Numbered from the stretch's first letter, positions 7,166 through 15,757 are shown. The stretch is 29,151 nucleotides of DNA from JANOGU01 sp964499865 (GCA_964499865.1 CAZCPY010000025.1:1-29151); one strand, 5' to 3'. The notes: generated from the sequence alone by a model not told the origin. Made by a program: numbers and translations.

Positions 7166-7627
7166 TCAGCCCTTCGGCAGGTCGAACATGGCGGTGAAGG
7201 TGGCCTCGGCGGCAAGGTCGCCCTCCACCACCGCGCGGCCCTCGAACTTCCACACCCGCCCGCCGCCGCGCAGCGCCTTGACGTGCAGCTCCAGCACATC
7301 GCCCGGCACCACCTTGCGGCGGAACTTGGCGCCCTCGACGCCCATGAAGAAGACCTTGGCGCCCTTGTCCACCAGGTCCATCGACAGGCCGACCAGCACG
7401 CCCGCGGTCTGCGCCATCGCCTCGATGATCATCACCCCGGGCAGGATCGGCATGCCCGGGAAATGGCCGGTGAACTGGGGCTCGTTGAAGGTCACGTTCT
7501 TGATCCCCACGCAGCCCCGGTTGAGCGCCACGTCGCGCACCTTGTCGATCAGCAGGAACGGATAGCGGTGCGGGATGATGCGCTGGATCAGGTCGAGGTC
7601 CGCCCGGTCGGGCGCGGTATCGGTCAT
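7166..7627 (-). CDS. fabZ: 3-hydroxyacyl-[acyl-carrier-protein] dehydratase FabZ
   Basis: 153 residues. Hot-dog fold with HRYPFLLIDKV at 20-30 and the active-site segment GHFPGMPILPGVMIIEAMAQ, catalytic His55 and Glu69. It dehydrates 3-hydroxyacyl-ACP in fatty acid synthesis, drawing on the same acyl-ACP pool as LpxA. A purine-rich GGGGGAG stretch lies about 6 bases before the ATG. In many proteobacteria lpxD sits between skp and fabZ; here only 109 bases separate them. Confidence 0.97.
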   Translation of the reverse strand: MTDTAPDRADLDLIQRIIPHRYPFLLIDKVRDVALNRGCVGIKNVTFNEPQFTGHFPGMPILPGVMIIEAMAQTAGVLVGLSMDLVDKGAKVFFMGVEGAKFRRKVVPGDVLELHVKALRGGGRVWKFEGRAVVEGDLAAEATFTAMFDLPKG

Positions 7628-7667
7628 CGCAGGCTCCCCCCTTTGGGCGCTGAGGCCGGGCCAGACC

Positions 7668-7696
7668 TGACTAGCAACTCGCCCCGGGGCAGACAA
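7668..7696 (-). promoter_or_regulatory. Candidate promoter before fabZ-lpxA-lpxI-lpxB
   Basis: On the minus strand, TTGTCT (7691-7696) and TAGTCA (7668-7673) are separated by 17 bases. This is a plausible sigma-70-type pair about 40 bases before fabZ. The spacer contains the palindrome GCCCCGGGGC. The match is partial, and read-through from skp is equally possible. Confidence 0.3.
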
Positions 7697-7707
7697 GCGG
7701 CCGGGGC

Positions 7708-7741
7708 GCGGGTCAGGATGCGGGTCAGGATGCGGGTCAGG
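7708..7741. repeat. 12-base direct repeat carrying in-frame stops at the skp end
   Basis: The unit GCGGGTCAGGAT occurs twice in full (7708-7719, 7720-7731) and once in part (7732-7741). Each copy has TCA on the plus strand, giving TGA on the minus strand at 7737, 7725 and 7713, all in the skp frame. Confidence 0.8.
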
Positions 7742-8360
7742 GCGCAGGCGCGGGCCGGGGCACGGGTGCCGGGTCGGGTGCGGGCGTCGGCGCGGGTGGC
7801 GGCGCAGGGTCGGGCGCGGGCGCGGGTGGCGCGGCCGCGGTGGCATCCATGCGGGCAATCGCCTCGGCGGTGATGTCCACCGCGTCCAGCCGCACCACCA
7901 CCACCTGCTGGTCCAGGATCACCGCCGCCCCGCGTTCGCGCATGATCGCCGCCAGCACCGGCAACGCCGCGCGCAGGAAGCCCTGCCGCGCCGCGTCGAA
8001 GTCGGCCGTGATCGCCCGCGACTTGGCGTCCTGCGCGGTGCGGATGCCTTCGACCTTGCGGTCGAAGGCATCGGCCAGGGCGCGGAACTCGTCCGCCGCC
8101 AGCGTCGGCCGCCGTTCGGTCAGCGCGCGCTCTTCCGCCTCCAGCCCCGCCTCGATCCGCCGGTTCTCGGCCAGAAGCGCCTGCGTCGCGGTGTCAAGTT
8201 GCGCCCGCGCGGCCTTGCCAAGTGCCGATCCCTCGAAGAAGGCATCCTGCTTGATCACCAGGACAGGCGACTGCACCGTCGCCGGACCGGGCGCAGGCGC
8301 CGCCTCCTGCGCGGCGGCGGCGGGCGCCGCCAGCATCAGCGCCAGCGCCAGCCCGCGCAT
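7737..8360 (-). CDS. skp: OmpH/Skp-family periplasmic chaperone
   Basis: 207 residues. A signal peptide (MRGLALALMLAAPAAAAQE) is followed by a long charged helical region, about 55-150, that would form the coiled-coil arms of the Skp trimer, with VLVIKQDAFFEGSALG as the N-terminal strand and ERGAAVILDQQ near the end of the core. The last 35 residues are a Pro/Ala/Asp repeat tail not typical of Skp. It binds unfolded outer-membrane proteins for delivery to BamA, whose gene is directly upstream with a 4-base overlap. Three in-frame stop codons spaced 12 bases end or follow the gene. Confidence 0.88.
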   Translation of the reverse strand: MRGLALALMLAAPAAAAQEAAPAPGPATVQSPVLVIKQDAFFEGSALGKAARAQLDTATQALLAENRRIEAGLEAEERALTERRPTLAADEFRALADAFDRKVEGIRTAQDAKSRAITADFDAARQGFLRAALPVLAAIMRERGAAVILDQQVVVVRLDAVDITAEAIARMDATAAAPPAPAPDPAPPPAPTPAPDPAPVPRPAPAP

Positions 8361-10717
8361 CAGAACTTGGTCGAGACGGTCAGGTCGAAGTCCTGGGGCT
8401 TGTCGTAGGGCAGCTTCTCGATCGGGCGCGACAGGTTGAAGCGCAACGGCCCGAGCGGCGTGTCCCAGAACAGCGACACGCCGACCGAAGACCGCACGCG
8501 CAGGCTGTCGTCGACGCGGACGACCGGCCCGCCCACATTGCCGCCGAAGGTGTTGTCCAGCCCCCAGACCGACCCCACGTCCAGGAACAGGCCGCCGCGG
8601 ATGCCGTATTCCTCGGGCAGGCCGAGGGGGAATTCGGCCTCGAACCGGATCGAGGCGAAGTAGTTGCCGCCCAGCGCATCCTCGTTGTCGGAGGCAAGGT
8701 CCCGCGGCCCGAAGCCGTTGGCCTCGAAGCCGCGCACCTTGCCGTTGCCGAAGAAGCGCTCGGTCACCCGGCTGTCGCCCTTGATCATCGAGATCGCGCC
8801 GGCCTCGAAGATCGCGCGCAGCGTGACCTCCTCGTTCAGGACGCGCCGCTCCGCCACGGCCAGCGCGCTGGTCTGGACAAAGCTCGTGTCCCCGCCGAGG
8901 CCCGCAAAGTCCTGCCCGAACCGCAGCAGGACGCCGCCGGTCGGGTTGATCCCGCTCGTGCGGTTGTCGAAGCTGTAGCTGTAGCCGATGCTGGATGTCA
9001 GCAGCGCGCCCTGCGCCTCTTCCGCCGCGAGGATCGCCGAGGAGCCGTCCTGCAGGTCGCTGATCCGGTCCTCCGAGAGGCTGTAGCGCAGATCAAGCCG
9101 GCCGAACTCGCTGACCGGAAAGCCGATCGACGGCCGCAAGCCGATGTTGCGCGTGTTGTAGCGCGCGTTGTCCTGGTTGGTTTCGGTGAAGAAGGCGTTG
9201 ATCCCGAAGCGCAGGTCGCGGTCCAGGAACTGCGGCTCGATGAAGGTGAAGCTGAAGTTGCGGCTGGAGGCGGCCGTCGACAGGTCCAGCGCCAGGGTCT
9301 GACCGCGGCCCAGGAAGTTGGTCTCGGCGAAGTTGATGTTGAAGCCCAGGCCCGCGCTGACGCCGTAGCTGACGCCGAACCCCAGCGACCCCGTGGGCTG
9401 TTCTTCCAGATTGACGTTGACGACCACCTGGTCCGGGCCCGACCCCTGCTGCGCCTCGACCTGCGCGTCGGCGAAGTAGCCAAGCGCGCGGATGCGTTCG
9501 GCGGCGCGGCGCACCTCGCGCGGGTTGAAGGGGTCGCCCTCGACGGTGCGGAACTCGCGGCGGACCACCTCGTCCAGCGTCGTGGTGTTGCCCTCGATGT
9601 CGATGCGTTCGACGAAGATCTTCTCGCCCCGCACCACCGCAAAGTCAATGTCCAGCGTGCGCGTGCGTTCGTTGCGGGTGATCACCGGATCGACGCGGAC
9701 GAAGGTCAGGCCCTTCTGCAGGGCCAGGTTCTCCAGCCGGGCGATGTTGGTCTCGATCACCGTGGGCGAATAGGTCACGCCCGTCCGCAGGCGCAGCGCC
9801 GACTGGAATTCCGCGGCGTCCACGCCCTCCACCTCGGACGAGGCGGTGACATTGCCGATCGACCATTGCTGGCCTTCCTGCACGGTGAAGGTGACGAAGA
9901 AGCCGTCGCGCTCGCGCGTCATCTCGCCGCCGCCGTCCAGCACCTGCACGTCGATGAAGCCGCGCGACAGGTAGAAGTCGCGCAGCAGCTGCTTGTCCAG
10001 TTCGATCCGTTCGGCGACGAAGGTGTCGCGCTGGATCACCTGGCGGAAGATGCCCGCCTGCTTGGTGTCCAGCACCTGCCGCAGGCGGCGGTCGGAAAAG
10101 GCGCGGTTGCCGACGAAGGCGATGCGCTCGACCTCGGAGACGCGGCCCTCGGTGATCTCGAACACCAGGTCCACGCGGTTGCCGTCGCGGCGGATGATGC
10201 GCGGCTCGACGGTCGCGGCGAAGCGGCCGGCCTGCTGGTAGGCGTCGGCGATCACCTGCGCGTCCTGTTCGGCCAGCGACGGCGAATAGACCCGGCGCGA
10301 CTTCGACACGGTGATCTCGGCCAGCTTCTCGTCCTTGAGACGCCGGTTGCCCTCGAAGTTCACGATGTTGATCGTGGGGTATTCCTTGACGCGGATCACC
10401 AGCGTTCCGCCCTGCGGCGCCACGTCGACCAGTTCGAACAGGCCGGAGTTCACGACGCGCTGGTAGCCGTCGTTCAGCTGGGCCGCCGTGACCGACTGCC
10501 CGCGGGCGATTCCGAGGAAGCCCAGGATGGTCGCCACGTCGACGCGTTCGTTGCCTTCGACGATGACGCTGGAAAACGAATAGGACTGCGCGAAGGCCGG
10601 GCTGAAGACGGCAGGCGAAGCCGTTGACAGCGCGAGGAAAATGGCCACCGAGGCCGCTTTTGTCCTTTTCGGACCCAACATCTTGCGGGACCCGCGCCCT
10701 GTCACCGCCACATCCAT
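8360..10717 (-). CDS. bamA: Outer membrane protein assembly factor BamA
   Basis: 785 residues, normal for alphaproteobacterial BamA. N-terminal signal peptide ending near SPAFAQ, five POTRA domains over roughly 45-370 (for example FSSVIVEGNERVD and VERIDIEGNTTT starts), then a 16-stranded barrel with the lid-loop motif KVRGFEANGFGPRDL and a C-terminal Phe (VSTKF), the beta-signal. It inserts outer-membrane proteins. The ATG at 10717 is used; an internal ATG at 10681 (MLGPKRT) also gives a good signal peptide and may be the true start. A promoter candidate lies about 35-60 bases upstream. Confidence 0.96.
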   Translation of the reverse strand: MDVAVTGRGSRKMLGPKRTKAASVAIFLALSTASPAVFSPAFAQSYSFSSVIVEGNERVDVATILGFLGIARGQSVTAAQLNDGYQRVVNSGLFELVDVAPQGGTLVIRVKEYPTINIVNFEGNRRLKDEKLAEITVSKSRRVYSPSLAEQDAQVIADAYQQAGRFAATVEPRIIRRDGNRVDLVFEITEGRVSEVERIAFVGNRAFSDRRLRQVLDTKQAGIFRQVIQRDTFVAERIELDKQLLRDFYLSRGFIDVQVLDGGGEMTRERDGFFVTFTVQEGQQWSIGNVTASSEVEGVDAAEFQSALRLRTGVTYSPTVIETNIARLENLALQKGLTFVRVDPVITRNERTRTLDIDFAVVRGEKIFVERIDIEGNTTTLDEVVRREFRTVEGDPFNPREVRRAAERIRALGYFADAQVEAQQGSGPDQVVVNVNLEEQPTGSLGFGVSYGVSAGLGFNINFAETNFLGRGQTLALDLSTAASSRNFSFTFIEPQFLDRDLRFGINAFFTETNQDNARYNTRNIGLRPSIGFPVSEFGRLDLRYSLSEDRISDLQDGSSAILAAEEAQGALLTSSIGYSYSFDNRTSGINPTGGVLLRFGQDFAGLGGDTSFVQTSALAVAERRVLNEEVTLRAIFEAGAISMIKGDSRVTERFFGNGKVRGFEANGFGPRDLASDNEDALGGNYFASIRFEAEFPLGLPEEYGIRGGLFLDVGSVWGLDNTFGGNVGGPVVRVDDSLRVRSSVGVSLFWDTPLGPLRFNLSRPIEKLPYDKPQDFDLTVSTKF

Positions 10718-10750
10718 TGGTCCGCGCCCCCGTCAAGTGCCTGCCCCGCC

Positions 10751-10779
10751 TAGCTAGCGGGATCGTCCGGCCTTGTCAA
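10751..10779 (-). promoter_or_regulatory. Candidate bamA promoter
   Basis: On the minus strand, a perfect TTGACA (10774-10779) is followed after exactly 17 bases by TAGCTA (10751-10756). The -35 is consensus, the -10 weak but A/T-containing in a very GC-rich setting. It would let bamA-skp and later genes be transcribed separately from the pyrH-rseP part. Confidence 0.5.
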
Positions 10780-10801
10780 AAGCGGGCGTGCGCGGGCGGT
10801 G

Positions 10802-10942
10802 TCAGACCTGCACCAGCACCGAGCCCAGGAAGGCGCCGGCCAGCAGGCCGACCAGGATCGTGCCGACCGAAAAGATCGCGTCCCAGTTCAGGTTGACCAG
10901 AAGCTTCAAGCCCCGGTAGCCGTCCCGCACCATCGTCGTCAT
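10802..10942 (-). CDS. Small single-pass membrane protein between rseP and bamA
   Basis: A 46-residue frame, ATG to TGA. The N-terminal 20 residues are polar and basic (MTTMVRDGYRGLKLLVNLNW), and residues 22-45 are one hydrophobic segment with small-residue spacing (VGLLAGAFLGS) that could support helix packing. GAGGG lies 6-10 bases before the ATG; Met4 is an alternative start. No family was recognised. Its place between two envelope-biogenesis genes, same strand, suggests an accessory of outer-membrane assembly or proteolysis, but that is inference only. Confidence 0.65.
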   Translation of the reverse strand: MTTMVRDGYRGLKLLVNLNWDAIFSVGTILVGLLAGAFLGSVLVQV

Positions 10943-11032
10943 CGGTCTGCCCTCGCCAGTCCTTGGCTGTATGACGACGCGCTATGCTGCCCGATTCCGG
11001 CAGAAATTGGGCATCCGCAGGCCTGAAACGCC

Positions 11033-12370
11033 TCAGGGGCAGAAGAGATCGTTAAAGATCGCGAAAGCCATCAGGCCCAGCAGCATCGCCAGCCCCGCCG
11101 ACATCAGCACCCTGAGCGCGCGTTCCCCCGGCGGGCGGCCCGTCACCGCCTCCCAGGCGTGGAACACGAGGTGGCCGCCGTCCAGCACCGGCACCGGAAA
11201 CAGGTTCATCAGCCCCACCGCCGTCGACAGCATGGCGATGAACAGCACGAACCGGTCGAACCCCTGGCTCGCCATCGCGCCCGAGGTTTCGGCGATCCCG
11301 ATGGGCCCCTGCAGGTTGCAGGAGGAAATCGCCCCCGACACGATGTTCGCCAGTCCCGACAGCGAAGTGGCCGCGATGTCCCAGGTCTGGCCGACCGACA
11401 TCGTGAGCAGTTCCCACGGCCCCGCCGCCCGCGCCTCGGGCACGAAGACAAGGCCCCCCGACAGGCCCAGCAGCCAGCGCGTCTCGAACCCGCCCTCGGG
11501 CCGGGGCAGGTCCTGGCGGCGGGGGACAAGTGCCGCCTCGAAGGTCTCGCCCCCGCGCCAGACGGTCAGCAGCAGCGCCCGGCCCCCGGACGCGCCGACG
11601 AGATCGCGCAGTTCGGTGAAGGACCGGATCGGGCGGCCGTCCACCGCTGTGATCACGTCGCCCTCGGCCAGCCCCACCGCCTGCGCCGCCGACTGCGGCT
11701 GCACGCCGTCGGCGATGGGGGGGAACGGATAGGGGCCCGGCAGAGTGCGCGTGCTGCCCTGCCGGTCGACCGTATAGTCGACCGCGGGCGCCGGCGGCAG
11801 GGCGCGGGCCACGGTCACGAAGGTCTCGAAATCCGGCGTCGGCGTGCCGGCCAGCGCGGTGATCCGGTCGCCGGGCAGCAGGCTTTCGGCGGCGAAGGGC
11901 GTGGGCTTGAGGCTGCCCACCCGGGGCTCGTCCTCGGCGATCCCGACGACGGCGAAGTAGCCCGCAAAGACCAGGATCGACAGCGCGAAGTTGAAGGCGG
12001 GGCCTGCCGCCACGGTCAGCGCGCGCGCCCAGAGCGGCGCGCCGTGCATGGTGCGCCGCCGGTCGCCCGCCGACATCGCGGACAGCACGCCCGCATCCTT
12101 GCCGGATGCCGCATCCGCGTCGCCGAGGAACTTGACGAAGCCGCCGAAGGGCAGCGCCGCGAACTGCCAGCGCGTGCCGCGGCGGTCCACCCGGCTGAAC
12201 AGCACCGGGCCGAAGCCGAGCGAGAAGACCTCGGCCTGGATGCCGGTCCAGCGGCCGACGATGTAATGGCCGTATTCGTGCACCGCCACGATGATCGACA
12301 GCGCCAGGACGAAGGCCGCAATCGTCCAGGCCAGAGAGCCGAAGGTCGGGATCAGGCTGATCGGGTCCAA
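11033..12370 (-). CDS. rseP: RIP metalloprotease RseP (site-2 protease)
   Basis: 445 residues. Zinc motif HEYGH at 31-35 in the first membrane segment, FGGFVKFLGD after it, one recognisable PDZ domain around AVGLAEGDVITAVDGRPI, and the third conserved motif NLFPVPVLDGGHL near the C-terminus in another membrane segment. It cleaves membrane-bound anti-sigma factors and leftover signal peptides. The start is TTG (the plus strand shows CAA at 12368-12370), only 4 bases after the dxr stop and preceded by AAAGGTAAG; no ATG nearby keeps the first membrane helix. Confidence 0.95.
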   Translation of the reverse strand: MDPISLIPTFGSLAWTIAAFVLALSIIVAVHEYGHYIVGRWTGIQAEVFSLGFGPVLFSRVDRRGTRWQFAALPFGGFVKFLGDADAASGKDAGVLSAMSAGDRRRTMHGAPLWARALTVAAGPAFNFALSILVFAGYFAVVGIAEDEPRVGSLKPTPFAAESLLPGDRITALAGTPTPDFETFVTVARALPPAPAVDYTVDRQGSTRTLPGPYPFPPIADGVQPQSAAQAVGLAEGDVITAVDGRPIRSFTELRDLVGASGGRALLLTVWRGGETFEAALVPRRQDLPRPEGGFETRWLLGLSGGLVFVPEARAAGPWELLTMSVGQTWDIAATSLSGLANIVSGAISSCNLQGPIGIAETSGAMASQGFDRFVLFIAMLSTAVGLMNLFPVPVLDGGHLVFHAWEAVTGRPPGERALRVLMSAGLAMLLGLMAFAIFNDLFCP

Positions 12371-12374
12371 GCGC

Positions 12375-13553
12375 TTACCTTTCGTGACGGCGCGCGGCCT
12401 CGGCCGCCCGCTGACGTGCGAGATGGTCCACCGCCATCACCTCCTCAAGGGAGGCGGGGGCGATTTCAAGGCGGGTTTCCGCCGAAACCGCGGTCAATGT
12501 GTCCTCCACCACCGCAGCCATGGCCAGAAACCCCAGCCGGCCCACGATGAAGTGATCGAGCGCCACCTCCTTGGCCGCGTTGAAGACGGCGCCGGAGCGG
12601 CCGCGCACCTGCATCACCTCGCGCGCCAGCCGCAGCGCGGGAAAGCGCACGGGGTCGGGCGCCTCGAAGGTCAGCCGCGCCAGCGCGGCAAGGTCGAGGC
12701 GCTCCACCGGCAGGGCCGCGCGGTGGGGGTGGTTCAGCGCATAGCCGATGGCATGGCGCATGTCCTTCGGCCCCAGATGCGCCATCAGCGCGCCGTCGCG
12801 GAAGCCGACCAGCGCGTGCACGATGCTCTGCGGGTGGACGATGACCTCGATCCGGTCGGGGGAGAAGCCGAAAAACTCCCGCGTCTCGATCAGCTCCAGC
12901 GCCTTGTTGAACAGGCTTGCGCTGTCGATGGAAATCCGCTGGCCCATGGCCCAGGTCGGATGCGCCATCGCCTCGCGCAGGGTCGCCCCGGCCAGCCGCT
13001 CCAGCGGCCAGTCGCGGAACGGGCCGCCCGAGGCGGTGATGATGACGCGTTCCACCGCCGCGGGGTCTTCGCCCGTCAGCGCCTGGAAGACGGCGGAATG
13101 CTCGCTGTCCACGGGCAGGATCGTGGCGCCGTGCGCCCGCGCGGTGGACAGCAGCAGCGCGCCCGCGGTGACGAGGCTCTCCTTGTTGGCCAGCGCCAGC
13201 GTCGCCCCCTGCGCCAGCGCGGCCATCCCCGGCGCGAGGCCCGCGGCCCCGACAATCGCGCTCATCACCCAGTCGGCGGGGCGCGCGGCGGCTTCCGCGA
13301 TCGCGGCGGGCCCGGCGGCGGTCTCCACGCCCGACCCCGCCAGCGCGGCCCTCAGGTCCCCGAGCAGCCCGGGCTCGGAGGTCACCGCCACCCCGGCGCG
13401 CAGCGCGCGCGCCATCCCGGCCAGCAGCGCGATGTTGCGCCCCCCGGTCAGCGCCACGGTGCGGAAGGCCGCAGGCCCGCCCGCCCGCATCAGAAGGTCG
13501 AAGGTCTGCGCCCCGATCGACCCGGTGGCGCCGAAGACAGAGACCCGCCTCAT
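12375..13553 (-). CDS. dxr: 1-deoxy-D-xylulose 5-phosphate reductoisomerase
   Basis: 392 residues. NADPH-binding GATGSIGAQT at 8-17, metal and substrate site VDSEHSAVFQAL with Asp149 and Glu151, TASGGPFRDWP, HPTWAMGQRISIDSA, and IVHPQSIVHALV. It converts DXP to MEP, the committed step of the non-mevalonate isoprenoid route, which feeds UppS two genes upstream. It overlaps cdsA by 4 bases and is followed by rseP after 4 bases. Confidence 0.97.
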   Translation of the reverse strand: MRRVSVFGATGSIGAQTFDLLMRAGGPAAFRTVALTGGRNIALLAGMARALRAGVAVTSEPGLLGDLRAALAGSGVETAAGPAAIAEAAARPADWVMSAIVGAAGLAPGMAALAQGATLALANKESLVTAGALLLSTARAHGATILPVDSEHSAVFQALTGEDPAAVERVIITASGGPFRDWPLERLAGATLREAMAHPTWAMGQRISIDSASLFNKALELIETREFFGFSPDRIEVIVHPQSIVHALVGFRDGALMAHLGPKDMRHAIGYALNHPHRAALPVERLDLAALARLTFEAPDPVRFPALRLAREVMQVRGRSGAVFNAAKEVALDHFIVGRLGFLAMAAVVEDTLTAVSAETRLEIAPASLEEVMAVDHLARQRAAEAARRHER

Positions 13554-14374
13554 GGCCCGCCCGGCAGCGGCAGGGGCAGCGGCAGGGGCAGCAGCAGGTC
13601 AAGCAGCATCACCGCCACGACAGCGCCGGTCAGCGCGTCGAAACGGTCCATCACCCCGCCGTGGCCGGGGATCAGGGTCGAGGCGTCCTTGACCCCGGCC
13701 CGCCGCTTGATCCAGCTTTCCGCGATGTCGCCCATCTGCCCGGCCAGCGCCACCAGCGGCGACAGCACCAGCAGGACCGGGCCCGCCTTGCCCGCCACGA
13801 CAAAGCCCGCGCCGACCAGCAGCGCCCCCAGCCAGCCCGCCACGGTGCCCGACCAGGTCTTCCGGGGGCTGATCGCGGGCCAGAACTTGGGGCCCCCCAG
13901 CGTCCGGCCGGCGAAGTAGCCCGCGACATCCGAGGCGATGACGACCAGGATCAGCCACAGGATCGCCCAGGACCCCTGCTCATCGCGCAGGTCGACGAGG
14001 CCGTAGCCCGCCACCATCATCGCCGCCCCGAGCGCCGCCGTCAGCCGCCGGTCGCGCCGCGGCGTCAGCGCCAGCAGGATCGCGGGCACCAAGAGCAGCG
14101 CGGGCGCGGCCTCGCCCGGCAGGAAGATCGCGCCCGCCAGGCAGGCCGCGGCGGTGGCCGACATGCCCACGGGCGTGCCGTGCCGCGCCGGCGCCGTCAT
14201 CCGCGCCAGTTCCCAGATCATCACGGCAGTCAGCAGCACCACCAGCGCGGCAAAGGACCAGCCGCCCAGCCAGACCTCGGCCGCACCGACCGCGACCATC
14301 GCGGCGGCCGAGATCAGCCGCCTGCGCAGGTCGTGGAAACGGCCCTGCGGCGCGCCCGGTGACCCGGGCGTCAC
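13550..14374 (-). CDS. cdsA: Phosphatidate cytidylyltransferase (CDP-diglyceride synthase)
   Basis: 274 residues from a GTG that overlaps the uppS stop by 4 bases. Several membrane helices; the family signature is complete at about 220-246: SWIKRRAGVKD followed by LIPGHGGVMDRFD. It makes CDP-diacylglycerol for phospholipid synthesis at the inner membrane. The last residues are LPLPLPLP, from a short GC-rich direct repeat just before the stop. An upstream ATG in the same frame lies inside uppS and gives an implausible Arg-rich leader, so the GTG is preferred. Confidence 0.93.
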   Translation of the reverse strand: MTPGSPGAPQGRFHDLRRRLISAAAMVAVGAAEVWLGGWSFAALVVLLTAVMIWELARMTAPARHGTPVGMSATAAACLAGAIFLPGEAAPALLLVPAILLALTPRRDRRLTAALGAAMMVAGYGLVDLRDEQGSWAILWLILVVIASDVAGYFAGRTLGGPKFWPAISPRKTWSGTVAGWLGALLVGAGFVVAGKAGPVLLVLSPLVALAGQMGDIAESWIKRRAGVKDASTLIPGHGGVMDRFDALTGAVVAVMLLDLLLPLPLPLPLPGGP

Positions 14375-15099
14375 GCCGGCCTCGCGGCGCCGAAGCGGCG
14401 GTCGCGGTTGCCGAAGCGGGCCAGGATCGCGGCCAGCTCGTCCCGCCCGAAATCGGGCCACAGCGTGCCGGTGAACTCGAACTCGGCATAGGCCGCCTGC
14501 CAGGGCAGGAAGTTCGACACCCGCACCTCTCCGCTGGTGCGGATCACCAGGTCCGGGTCGGGCAGGTCGTGGGTGTCGAGCGCCGCCCCGACCGCGCCCT
14601 CGGTGATGTCGGACGGCTCCAGCCGACCCTCGGCCACCTCGGTGGCAAGGCGGCGGACGGCGCGCGCGATCTCGTCGCGCCCGCCGTAGTTGATGGCGAC
14701 GGTCAGGTTGAGACGCCCGTTGCCCGCCGTGCGCGCCTCGATCCCGGCCATCAGGCGCTGCAGTTTGGGGTCGAGCCGCCCGCGGTCGCCGATGAAGCGC
14801 ATCCGCACGCCTTCCGCCGCCAGCCGGTCGGCCTCGCGCTGGATGTAGCGGGAAAAGATCGACATCAGGCCCAGCACCTCCTCGGTCGACCGCTTCCAGT
14901 TCTCGGTCGAGAAGGCATAGATCGTGAGATAGCGGATGCCGAGGTCGGGCGAGGCCTCGACGATCTCGCGCACCCGTTCGGCGCCGCGGCGGTGGCCCAC
15001 CAGCCGCGGCCAGCCGCGCATCGTGGCCCAGCGGCCGTTGCCGTCCATGATGATCGCCACATGATCGACGCGGCGTGGCGCAGGGGACGTGCCGGGCAC
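14371..15099 (-). CDS. uppS: Undecaprenyl pyrophosphate synthase (cis-prenyltransferase)
   Basis: 242 residues from a GTG 5 bases after the frr stop. Catalytic Asp19 is in MDGNGRWA; later motifs YAFSTENWKR, NYGGRDEI and IRTSGEVRVSNFLPWQ (substrate-binding Arg and the Asn-Phe segment) are intact. It makes the C55 lipid carrier for cell-wall and O-antigen synthesis. The exact start is less certain because no ATG lies near; the ribosome-binding sequence before the GTG is weak, and coupling to frr translation may matter. Confidence 0.93.
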   Translation of the reverse strand: MPGTSPAPRRVDHVAIIMDGNGRWATMRGWPRLVGHRRGAERVREIVEASPDLGIRYLTIYAFSTENWKRSTEEVLGLMSIFSRYIQREADRLAAEGVRMRFIGDRGRLDPKLQRLMAGIEARTAGNGRLNLTVAINYGGRDEIARAVRRLATEVAEGRLEPSDITEGAVGAALDTHDLPDPDLVIRTSGEVRVSNFLPWQAAYAEFEFTGTLWPDFGRDELAAILARFGNRDRRFGAARPA

Positions 15100-15104
15100 C
15101 GGGA

Positions 15105-15671
15105 TCAGACCTGCATGATCTCGGCCGACTTGGCCTCGAGCGCCTTGTCGACCGCGGCGATGGCCTTGTCGGTCAGGTCCTGCACTTCCTCGGAATACAT
15201 CCCGGCGTCGTCCTCGGACAGGCCCGCGGCCTTGGCGCGCTTGATCTGGTCCATCCCGTCGCGGCGGACGTTGCGGATCGAGACCTTGGCGCTTTCGGCA
15301 TAGCCGCCCGCGACCTTGGTCAGCTCGCGCCGCCGCTGTTCGTTCAGTTCCGGGATCGGCAGGCGGATCAGCGGCCCGTCGGTCTGCGGATTGATCCCCA
15401 GCCCGCTGTCGCGGATCGCCTTTTCCACCTTCTGGATCATCCCCTTGTCCCAGACGTTGATGACCACCATGCGGGGTTCGGGGACGTTGATCGTGCCAAG
15501 CTGGTTGATCGGCGTCATCTGGCCGTAGGCCTCGACCTGGATCGGCTCCAGCATCGAGGCCGAGGCGCGCCCCGTCCGCAGGCTGGCGAATTCGGTGCGC
15601 AAGGACGCCATCGCGCCATCCATGCGGCGCTGCAGCGCATCGAGGTCGATCTCGGTCTCGTCCTTGGCCAT
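15105..15671 (-). CDS. frr: Ribosome recycling factor
   Basis: 188 residues, close to the usual 185. The three-helix-bundle family pattern is clear: LRTGRASASMLEPIQVEAYG, PINQLGTINVPEPRMVVINV, LIRLPIPELNEQRRRELTK and IRNVRRDGMDQIK. It splits post-termination ribosomes together with EF-G. The ATG at 15671 is preferred over an upstream in-frame ATG, which would add a leader encoded by the twin-hairpin repeat. Gene order pyrH-frr-uppS is conserved in many bacteria. Confidence 0.96.
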   Translation of the reverse strand: MAKDETEIDLDALQRRMDGAMASLRTEFASLRTGRASASMLEPIQVEAYGQMTPINQLGTINVPEPRMVVINVWDKGMIQKVEKAIRDSGLGINPQTDGPLIRLPIPELNEQRRRELTKVAGGYAESAKVSIRNVRRDGMDQIKRAKAAGLSEDDAGMYSEEVQDLTDKAIAAVDKALEAKSAEIMQV

Positions 15672-15757
15672 CCGTCCGGTTCCCGTGCTGTGCGGCAGGT
15701 GTGTAACAGGCCCACGGGGGCCGGGCAACTCGGGCCGCCGCGGCGCCTTCGGGCAAG

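Noticed and set aside
11000..11020. Terminator between rseP and the small membrane gene
   Set aside because: There is only a 5-bp CTGCC/GGCAG stem without a T-tract; too weak to call.
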